Assembly: GCA_947496695.1 (NCBI GenBank)
Contig: CANMEI010000007.1
Span: 177,573-241,572 of the forward strand
Length of the DNA stretch: 64,000 bases
Reading direction: 5' to 3'
DNA from: an uncultured Cellulophaga sp.
Lineage (GTDB): Bacteria > Bacteroidota > Bacteroidia > Flavobacteriales > Flavobacteriaceae
Shown piece after piece: positions 53,869 to 61,900 of the stretch (positions are counted from its first letter, which is position 1; each line of letters begins with the position of its first letter). Under the pieces are notes generated by a model. The model ran no database searches and was not told the DNA's origin. It saw only the letters and a list, made by a program, of their open reading frames with translations. The position numbers were made by a program, and so were the translations under genes.

Positions 53869-54831
53869 TTAAATAGTAACTTCTAAAAGTGTTGTTCCTT
53901 CTGTTTTAATAGACACTTTTGTTGCATTTGCTGGCACTAAAGTGGTTTCTCCTTTTTTAATTAAAACTTCACCACCTTCAGTTGCAACTTTAGCACTACC
54001 TGAAACACACATATAAATTGTAAATGAATCTCGAGTAGTAATATCTTGCTCTAAATTTTTAGTAAGGTTAATGTAATTCGTTTTAAAATATGGACAATCA
54101 ACCATATCATTAACTACATCTGTTTGCTTATTGTAATCAACCTTAAAATCATCTTTTTTATCATAATCCATAGCATCTAAAGCCATGTCTGTATGTAATT
54201 CACGTAAATTACCTTCTTTATCTTTTCTATTAAAATCAAAAACACGGTATGTTACATCAGATGTTTGTTGAATTTCTGCCAAAACAACACCTGCTCCAAT
54301 TGCATGTATCTTTCCTGTATTAATAAAAAAAGTATCACCTTCTTTTACTTTTTCATAATTCAATAAATCTAACAAAGTATCATTTTCTAAACTTGCTTGA
54401 TACTCTTCTTTCTTCACATCTTTATTAAAGCCAACAATTAAATCTGCTCCTTCATCAGCATCCATTATATACCACATTTCTGTTTTGCCAAATGAATTGT
54501 GACGTTCTTTAGCTAAAGCATCATTAGGATGCAATTGAATAGACAAATCTTGCTTAGCATCAATAAATTTAATCAAAATTGGAAATTCTTTTCCGAAACG
54601 TTCCACAACACTTTTACCTAAAAAGCTTTCTGCATTATCATCAATTAAATCTTGTAAAGATTTACCAGCTAATGCACCGTTAGAAACTACAGAAACATCT
54701 CCTTTAACTGTTGATATTTCCCAACTTTCACCTGTAATATCACTTGTAATTGGTTTACCAAAAATATCACCTAATTTACTACCTCCCCAAAGGCGTTCTT
54801 TTAATATCGGATTAAACTTTAATGGATACAT
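53869..54831 (-). CDS. manA: Mannose-6-phosphate isomerase, class I
   Basis: Zinc-dependent isomerase, 320 residues, the short class I form of Firmicutes/Bacteroidota. Motifs: LKFNPILKERLWGGSKLGD, SIQLHPNDALAKERHN (zinc His and Gln), KTEMWYIMDADEGA (Glu), NTGKIHAIGAGVVLAEIQQ (His and the catalytic loop) and TYRVFDFNRKDKEG. It links fructose 6-phosphate to mannose 6-phosphate for GDP-mannose and glycan synthesis. It follows the pterin synthase gene by 41 bp. Confidence 0.93.
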   Translation of the reverse strand: MYPLKFNPILKERLWGGSKLGDIFGKPITSDITGESWEISTVKGDVSVVSNGALAGKSLQDLIDDNAESFLGKSVVERFGKEFPILIKFIDAKQDLSIQLHPNDALAKERHNSFGKTEMWYIMDADEGADLIVGFNKDVKKEEYQASLENDTLLDLLNYEKVKEGDTFFINTGKIHAIGAGVVLAEIQQTSDVTYRVFDFNRKDKEGNLRELHTDMALDAMDYDKKDDFKVDYNKQTDVVNDMVDCPYFKTNYINLTKNLEQDITTRDSFTIYMCVSGSAKVATEGGEVLIKKGETTLVPANATKVSIKTEGTTLLEVTI

Positions 54832-54872
54832 GTTATTTGCTTGTTTATATTTAACTAATTATTTAATTGTGA

Positions 54873-55283
54873 TTACGAGCCAGAGTAGGTTACAAAATTC
54901 CTAGGTGTTTCGTACAAAACTACTTCAATATCTTTTTCAAGTGCTATATGTGGACGCAGTTTATTATAAATAACTACGGCTATATTTTCTGATGTTGGGT
55001 TTAAAGTTTTAAACTCAGGAACTTCAATATTTAGATTTTTATGATCAAAAGCATTTTCTATTTCGCTTTTGATTAAATCTTTTAAGATTTTCATATCCAT
55101 TACAAAACCTGTTTCTGGGTCTATTTCACCTGTAACACTAACTATTAAATCGTAATTGTGCCCGTGAAAATTGGGATTGCTACATAAACCAAATACCGCT
55201 TTATTTTGATCTAAATCCCAATCTGATCTATACAACCTATGAGCTGCATTAAAATGTGCTTTTCTACTTACTTTAACCCTCAT
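54873..55283 (-). CDS. 6-pyruvoyl-tetrahydropterin synthase family protein
   Basis: 136 residues, T-fold enzyme acting on dihydroneopterin triphosphate. Zinc ligands: HFNAAHRL and the FHGHNYD pair. The catalytic Cys lies in CSNPNFHGH, that is C-x5-HGH, the spacing of true 6-pyruvoyl-tetrahydropterin synthases, whereas QueD enzymes of queuosine synthesis have C-x3-HGH. ETGFVMDMKILKDLIKSEI and the C-terminal VVLYETPRNFVTYSG are family-typical. So a tetrahydrobiopterin role is favoured over QueD, but activity may be mixed. It overlaps the idi stop by 4 bp and is co-transcribed with idi. Confidence 0.88.
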   Translation of the reverse strand: MRVKVSRKAHFNAAHRLYRSDWDLDQNKAVFGLCSNPNFHGHNYDLIVSVTGEIDPETGFVMDMKILKDLIKSEIENAFDHKNLNIEVPEFKTLNPTSENIAVVIYNKLRPHIALEKDIEVVLYETPRNFVTYSGS

Positions 55284-55819
55284 GACTTAAATTTATTTTC
55301 AGTAATGTGAATATAGAATTTTTCAAAAATAATTTTAAACCATGCTGTATAATTATCAGGATTGTTTGCTATATCTACCTTTATATCTTCTGGTTGCATC
55401 CATTTCCAAGCTTCAACTTCTTCTGGATTAATACTAGGTTCTTGATTTGCATACCCTACCATTACATGATCTAATTCATGCTCCGTTAAGCCATTATCAA
55501 AAGGAGCTTTGTAAATGAATGAAAAAAGTTCTTTCAATTCTGTTTCAAACCCCATTTCTTCTTGTAAACGACGTTTTCCTGCTTCAATATTAGATTCACC
55601 TACTCTTTGATGACTACAACAAGTATTCGTCCATAATAAAGGTGAGTGGTATTTATGCGATGCTCTTTGTTGTAGCATAGTTTCTCCTTTATCATTCATA
55701 ACAAAAACAGAAAATGCACGGTGTAAAACTGCTTTTTCATGAGCTTCCATTTTTGGCATAGTACCAATTTGCTCATTCTGTTCGTTGACAAGGATTACGT
55801 TTTCTTCTTTCAAATTCAA
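55280..55819 (-). CDS. idi: Isopentenyl-diphosphate delta-isomerase, type I
   Basis: Nudix-fold enzyme, 179 residues, that interconverts IPP and DMAPP and so feeds carotenoid and quinone synthesis. Active-site Cys is in TNTCCSHQRVGES, the Nudix-like helix GKRRLQEEMGFETELKE, and the second catalytic Glu in TEHELDHVMVGY. No ATG gives the conserved N-terminus ENVILVNEQNEQIG: the start must be a TTG, at 55819 or at 55813. Terminal genes of the unit are the pterin synthase (4-bp overlap, ATGA) and possibly manA. Confidence 0.92.
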   Translation of the reverse strand: MNLKEENVILVNEQNEQIGTMPKMEAHEKAVLHRAFSVFVMNDKGETMLQQRASHKYHSPLLWTNTCCSHQRVGESNIEAGKRRLQEEMGFETELKELFSFIYKAPFDNGLTEHELDHVMVGYANQEPSINPEEVEAWKWMQPEDIKVDIANNPDNYTAWFKIIFEKFYIHITENKFKS

Positions 55820-55937
55820 ATTTTTATGATGTATGCAAAATATACCTTTTTACAATACTCACAAAAATAACACCTTTACATGGTTTATAAAGACTAAGTA
55901 AATTTAAAATAAACAAAAATGTAGATTAATAGGGTAT

Positions 55938-56888
55938 TTAAAAAAATCTAGGTGATTTTAAATTCCCTTTCGTTTTAATAAAATCATACCTCAATAAAAC
56001 TTCAAAAGAGCCATCATTAAATGATGTATTGCCAAGTTCTGTAGTTTCTTTATCATAGGCTAAACCTAATAGAAAACCTTCTGAAATATAAAAACCAAAC
56101 ATACCACTAAGTGCTGCATCCCATCTATAAGCAGCTCCTAAAATTAATTTATCATTAAACATAAAATTTGCTGAAAGGTCTACTTGCAATGGAGAACCTT
56201 TTACTGCTTTTGTTAATAATGTAGGTTTAAATTTTAAATCCGGATTCAAATCCCACACATAACCTGTTATCAAGTAAAAGTTCATTTTTTCATTCGCTGT
56301 TGAAGTAGACGAAGAATCAAAATGCGATGTTTCTAAAATTCTTGGTATAGAAAGTCCTAAATAAAATTTATCAGTATGGTAATAAACACCCGCTCCAATA
56401 TTTGGTGTTAATCTATTTTGAATATCTTGTTCTAAAGATTGATCGGTTGCATATTGGTTTAATTCTGAATATCTAATATCTAGTAAATTAGCACTAGCTT
56501 TTAGTCCTAAACTCAATTTTCCTTCTATTGAAGTTTTAATTGTATACGAAAAATCAACATCAAAAGCTGTTTCTGAAGTGGGTCCTATTTCATCATTAAC
56601 AATTGAAAGTCCTAAACCAACACCTCTATAACCTATTGGTGAATGAATATTAAAAGTCTGTGTAGTTGGTGCGCCATCTAAACCAACCCACTGTGACCGG
56701 TGTAAAACCCCTATACTTAAATTACCTCTTGAACCAGCATAACCCGGATTTACACTTACCGTATTATACATATACTGTGTATATTGAGCATCTTGTTGAC
56801 TTACAACCGTGTTTATATTAAACATTGCTATAAAACATACTAAAGCAAAAACCCAGTTATTATTTTTATGGTTCTGAAATTTATTCAT
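55938..56888 (-). CDS. PorP/SprF-family outer-membrane protein (type IX secretion)
   Basis: 316 residues. Signal peptide up to VVSQ, then QDAQYTQYMYNTVSVNPGYAG, the hallmark PorP/SprF beginning, and GNLSIGVLHRSQWVGLDGAP. The rest is a beta-barrel with alternating strands (LGAAYRWDAALSGMFGFYIS, FEVLLRYDFIKTK). PorP/SprF proteins help type IX secretion of specific partner cargo; SprF is needed for the giant adhesin SprB in Flavobacterium. It starts 5 bp after the upstream type B CTD gene, so it is the last gene of the surface-protein locus and probably serves its products. Confidence 0.93.
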   Translation of the reverse strand: MNKFQNHKNNNWVFALVCFIAMFNINTVVSQQDAQYTQYMYNTVSVNPGYAGSRGNLSIGVLHRSQWVGLDGAPTTQTFNIHSPIGYRGVGLGLSIVNDEIGPTSETAFDVDFSYTIKTSIEGKLSLGLKASANLLDIRYSELNQYATDQSLEQDIQNRLTPNIGAGVYYHTDKFYLGLSIPRILETSHFDSSSTSTANEKMNFYLITGYVWDLNPDLKFKPTLLTKAVKGSPLQVDLSANFMFNDKLILGAAYRWDAALSGMFGFYISEGFLLGLAYDKETTELGNTSFNDGSFEVLLRYDFIKTKGNLKSPRFF

Positions 56889-56893
56889 ATATA

Positions 56894-58909
56894 CTATCTA
56901 TTTATGTATATGTATCCTGATAATTGTTTTTTATTATTTACCGCATCTTCATAATCTAAAATATAGAAATATGTTCCTACTGGTAATTTACTATCAGTAT
57001 TTATAGTTACTCTTCCAATTGATGTTCCATTAAAAACATTTCCTTGAGTATTATAGGCTTTGGTTTGATACACTAATACACCCCATCTATTATAAATTTT
57101 TAATGTATTATTTGGAAAATTTTCTAAACCTGTAATTATAAGTTCATCATGCACTCCATCACCGTTTGGCGTAATAACATTAAACACTTCAATTACTTCA
57201 CCAGTAACACCCAAATCTTGTTCTAAATAATTTGGAATTCCGTTTCCATCAGCATCATCATTTGAATAATCACCATCTAAATTAGAATCTTCATCAATAG
57301 TTGCAATTCCATCATCATCATCATCATCATCACGATAATTAGACTCATTATCACCATCAGTATTAGGTAAATCAGTATAAGGATCGCTTATTTCATCATT
57401 AACATCAATATCAATTGTTGTTTCACCTTCATAACCATCATCAAGTCCGTCATTATCTTTATCTGAGCCTATGAAAGTAACATCGGCAATTCCATCATTA
57501 TCATAATCATGTGCTTCAATATTATCTGGCACATTATCATCATCACTATCTTCATCTAAATAATCAGGTAAACCATCACCATCAGTATCTACAGGAATCA
57601 ATCCTAAATTACCATCTGCTTCGTAGGCATCATCTAAACCATTTCCATTAGTATCTTCACCACTAGGCGCTATATAATCATCAGTATACTGTGCCTCTAC
57701 ATTATCAGGAATACCATCGTCATCACTATCAATATCTAAATAATCTGCAATTCCGTCACCATCAGTATCTGTAGGATCTGTAGCTGGATCGTTATCATCA
57801 TCAAGATTTAAATCTTCCCAAGCATCTAATATTCCGTCACCATCAGTATCTAAAATAACCGCGTCGGTAACAACAATATTAATTGTAGAAGTATTACAGT
57901 TTCCATTTGTATCACAAATTGTGTACTCAAAAGTATCTGTACCTACATAATCTTCATTTGGTGTGTAAGTAATAATATCATCTGAGGGATCATTTGGCGT
58001 ACCATTATCATCAACTTCAATTGCTCCATTAGTTGGTAGTGTTGTTGTAAATGTACCTTCTGTTGGCAAATCGTTATCATTAAGTTGCCAATCATCAATA
58101 ATAAAGGCTTCATTTTCTTCGGTTGTAACTACATCATCATATGTATCAACAATTGGTAACACGTCTACTTCAACTGTAGCTGTACTACAATCACCAAAAC
58201 TATTACAAACCGTATATGTAAATGAATCTGCCCCATTGTATTCAGTATTTGGAGTATAAGTTACAATATCATCTGAAGGATCATTTGGCGTACCATTATC
58301 GTCAATAGTAATTGCACCATTAATTGGCTCTGTGGTTGTTAATGTACCTACTGAAGGCAAGTCTTCATCATTATCGAAAATTGGAACAACAATACTAGTA
58401 TCTTCATTAAGCTCAACAATATCATCTTTTAAATCGCTAGCCTCACTCATACATACGACTGTAAAATTGGGCAATTCAATAGAATTACCCGCTTTTATTA
58501 ATGTTGCTATATATTTCTCAACATCTTTTGTAGCTAAAACTTGAGGTGCACTTTGATCTCCAGTTAATGTGGGAGACCAAGTTACCGAAGCTCCTGTTGG
58601 AATATTTGCAGAAACATCTAATGTAACTTCATTATTTGGTGATTCACAATCTGTTAAAATAAAATAACTTGTTGCATTTTTACCACATTTTGTACCGTCA
58701 TAAGTAGCAAAATAAACACCTGGCTGATTTACTTCATAGAAAAATTCGGTACTAAGTACCGTATTAGTATCAGTTGCCTCGTACCATCTATAATTATGTT
58801 CATCAGTACTATTAGGTGCTTGCAATAAATATTGAGCACTACTCAAATTAGAACAGAGTACACCAAATAATATAGCGAATAGAATTTTATATGTATGGTT
58901 TGATTTCAA
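56894..58909 (-). CDS. Type IX-sorted protein with cadherin-like and calcium-binding repeats
   Basis: 671 residues. The start is TTG at 58909: the signal peptide ([20 protein letters not shown], cleavage after SSAQ) begins there and no ATG is available. Residues 25-155 are an Ig-like region; residues 160-350 contain two cadherin-like modules with [10 protein letters not shown] and [18 protein letters not shown]; residues 355-580 are thrombospondin-3-like Ca-binding repeats ([19 protein letters not shown]), one with seven consecutive Asp. The last 90 residues are the gliding-motility-associated C-terminal domain ([48 protein letters not shown]), a type B T9SS sorting signal. It lies between the giant protein and the PorP gene. 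Confidence 0.92.
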   Translation of the reverse strand: MKSNHTYKILFAILFGVLCSNLSSAQYLLQAPNSTDEHNYRWYEATDTNTVLSTEFFYEVNQPGVYFATYDGTKCGKNATSYFILTDCESPNNEVTLDVSANIPTGASVTWSPTLTGDQSAPQVLATKDVEKYIATLIKAGNSIELPNFTVVCMSEASDLKDDIVELNEDTSIVVPIFDNDEDLPSVGTLTTTEPINGAITIDDNGTPNDPSDDIVTYTPNTEYNGADSFTYTVCNSFGDCSTATVEVDVLPIVDTYDDVVTTEENEAFIIDDWQLNDNDLPTEGTFTTTLPTNGAIEVDDNGTPNDPSDDIITYTPNEDYVGTDTFEYTICDTNGNCNTSTINIVVTDAVILDTDGDGILDAWEDLNLDDDNDPATDPTDTDGDGIADYLDIDSDDDGIPDNVEAQYTDDYIAPSGEDTNGNGLDDAYEADGNLGLIPVDTDGDGLPDYLDEDSDDDNVPDNIEAHDYDNDGIADVTFIGSDKDNDGLDDGYEGETTIDIDVNDEISDPYTDLPNTDGDNESNYRDDDDDDDGIATIDEDSNLDGDYSNDDADGNGIPNYLEQDLGVTGEVIEVFNVITPNGDGVHDELIITGLENFPNNTLKIYNRWGVLVYQTKAYNTQGNVFNGTSIGRVTINTDSKLPVGTYFYILDYEDAVNNKKQLSGYIYINR
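57311..57331 (-). repeat. GAT triplet run encoding seven Asp
   Basis: Seven identical GAT codons in a row on the minus strand inside the calcium-binding repeat region of the type IX-sorted protein. Other Asp runs in this protein are shorter or use mixed codons. Confidence 0.95.
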
Positions 58910-58942
58910 ATTTCTTGGATAAAATGTTTTTATTCGCTTTTA

Positions 58943-61900
58943 TTATTTTACAACAAACACAACGTTAATTAATGAGTTATAATCTGAAGGCTGATCTACA
59001 ATTTCATATGATAAAACACCATTTGCATCAATAGTCATAGTTCCAAAAACAGTTGAATCTGCATACGTTACATAGTAATACAATTCTGTTGCACCATAAG
59101 TTGGTATTGCTGCAGGAGCACCTGCACTAGCTACCGCTGGAGAACCATATTGTGAAACATATTGATCATATAGATCAATACTAAAAGTTCCGTTTGTTGA
59201 CGCATCAATTGCAATAGATGGTGGATAAAATATTTTTGAGGCTTTTAAAGAATTCACTTCAACTATATCTCCATCCGATTCCACTCCTAATAAGGTAGTT
59301 GCTGTACCAGTCATAGTATTATCTCCATATTGTTCTATTCTAATAGTTCCATTAGTAGCACCACTCGGACTCACTCTCATTTGAGCAACACCATCAGTAA
59401 CAAAAGTTAATTCATCACCACCTGTATTAAAATTATTGTCATCTCCTAAAATTATCCCAGTACTACTACCTCCTTTTTCATCTACAGCTTCAATTGCTTG
59501 AGCATATACCCAACCTGTTTCGATTGCTCCGTTACCAGTCTGATCACTCGCTGTATGGAAAGTAGATTCTGTTACTGCATTTGAATAACTACCAATTCCC
59601 AAGCTAGAAGTTGATTCATCAAAGAATGCAACACCATCAAAATCTAAATCATTACCATCCATATCAACAGTTCTATTTGCTGTAAGCGTTCCATCTGTTA
59701 CATAAATAGTTTCATCTGTTTTATTAGCTAAATCTTCAACAGCCTCTTGAACTGTTGTTTCATTTACTGAATCTCCATCTACATCAATACCAGGAGCTAA
59801 ATCTACTTCTGTAGCATCTTGATCGTCTGAACTAATACTTGAAAGAGGTACATCTAAATTACCTCCACCGTCAGTTAACCTTAAATTTGTACCAACCACT
59901 TCAAAAGCAGTATTATATTCATTTCCAATATTTTTATCTTGATCTGCAGCATCGCTAGCAGCTAATTCTATATCTGTTGCAAAACTATCAGCAGTACCTA
60001 CTACTTTTAAAACTCCATCAGAATCTGCTGTAACAAGCATATCAGTATATGGACTTACATCTAAATTTCTTACTCTAACATCTCCATTAACATCTAATGT
60101 TGCTGTTGGTGAAGTAACACCTATTGCTACATTACCCTCTGTATAAATATTATCACTTATTGCGTCTGGCGCTGTTGTAGTACCTACTTCGTACCAGTCT
60201 TTATCTTGAAAAGATGTTAACGGAACATCCAAATTACCACCGCCATCAGTTAATCTTAAATTTGTACCAACTACTTCAAAAGCAGTATTATATTCATTCC
60301 CAATTACTGAGTCAGCATCTTCTACATTTATTGATATAGCATTACCACCTGAAATTTCAATATTTCCAGCTGTTCCATCAGTAGATAATGTTTGGTCATC
60401 TGTAGCAGGATCTCCATCTGCTCCCGCTGGACCTGTTAAATCTGAAGTCGTAAAGCTTGTTCCGTCTGTATAACTTATTGTAAATGTACCATCATTGTTA
60501 TCTACTGTTGATGAAACACCATTTCCGTCTGCTCCATCTTGACCATCGATTCCATTAGTTCCGTTTTGGCCATCAGCTCCGTCTTGTCCATCAGCGCCTG
60601 TTAAATCTGAAGTCGTAAAACTTGTGCCGTCTGTATAATTTAAAGTAAAGGTACCATCGTTATTATCTACTGTGGATGCAATACCATTTCCGTCTGCTCC
60701 ATCTTGACCGTCGATTCCATTAGTTCCGTCTTGACCATCAGCTCCTGTTAAATCTGAAGTCGTAAAGCTTGTTCCGTCTGTATAATTTATTGTAAATGTA
60801 CCATCATTGTTATCTACTGTTGACGAAACACCATTTCCATCTTCTCCATCAATTCCATTTGTACCGTCAGAACCGTCATTTCCGTCAGCACCATCAGCAC
60901 CTCTTAAATCTGAAGTCGTAAAACTTGTACCATCTGTATAATTTATTGTAAATGTACCATCATTGTTATCTACTGTTGACGAAATACCATTTCCATCTTC
61001 TCCATCAAGACCTGCAGGACCTGAATCCGCATCAATCCAAGAATAAACTCCAGAACCATCCGTTGAAAGAACTTGCCCATCTGTACCACCTGTAGGTAAT
61101 TCAATTTCATTTTGATCGTCACTATCCCCATCTCGAATATCAATATCTGTAGTACCACCATCAACCAATGCAACTCGAACAGTTTCATTAGCTGTAATTA
61201 CACTACTACTTATATCTTGTGTATCTGTATTATCTAAATAAGATGATAAATCTACTGTACCACCATTCTCTAAAGTCAAGATATTTCCTGTCTCTAATGT
61301 TAACTCCTGATCATCTGTACTGCCTGAAGCTAATTCTGCTAATGCTCCTTCTACATCATTCGATGTAAAGTTTCCTGCTGTATCTTCTATTGCTACTTCG
61401 TCTGCTTCTTGGTCATCTGAACCTGCATCATTTAACGAACTTAAGTCTACAGTTTCTGTCCCACCATTTTCTAAAGTAATAGTCAATACATTTGTAGTAT
61501 TATCTAAACTAAATGCTGTAATTGCTTGATCATCCGTATTGTCTAAATATGATGATAAATCTACTGTACCACCATTCTCTAAAGTCAAGATATTTCCTGT
61601 CTCTAGTGTTAACTCCTGATCATCTGTACTGCCTGAAGCTAATTCTGCTAATGCTCCTTCTACATCATTCGATGTAAAGTTTCCTGCTGTATCTTCTATT
61701 GCTACTTCGTCTGCTTCTTGGTCATCTGAACCTGCATCATTTAACGAACTTAAATCTACAGTTTCTGTCCCACCATTTTCTAAAGTAATAGTCAATACAT
61801 TTGTAGTATTATCTAAACTAAATGCTGTAATTGCTTGATCATCCGTATTGTCTAAATATGATGATAAATCTACTGTACCACCATTCTCTAAAGTCAAGAT

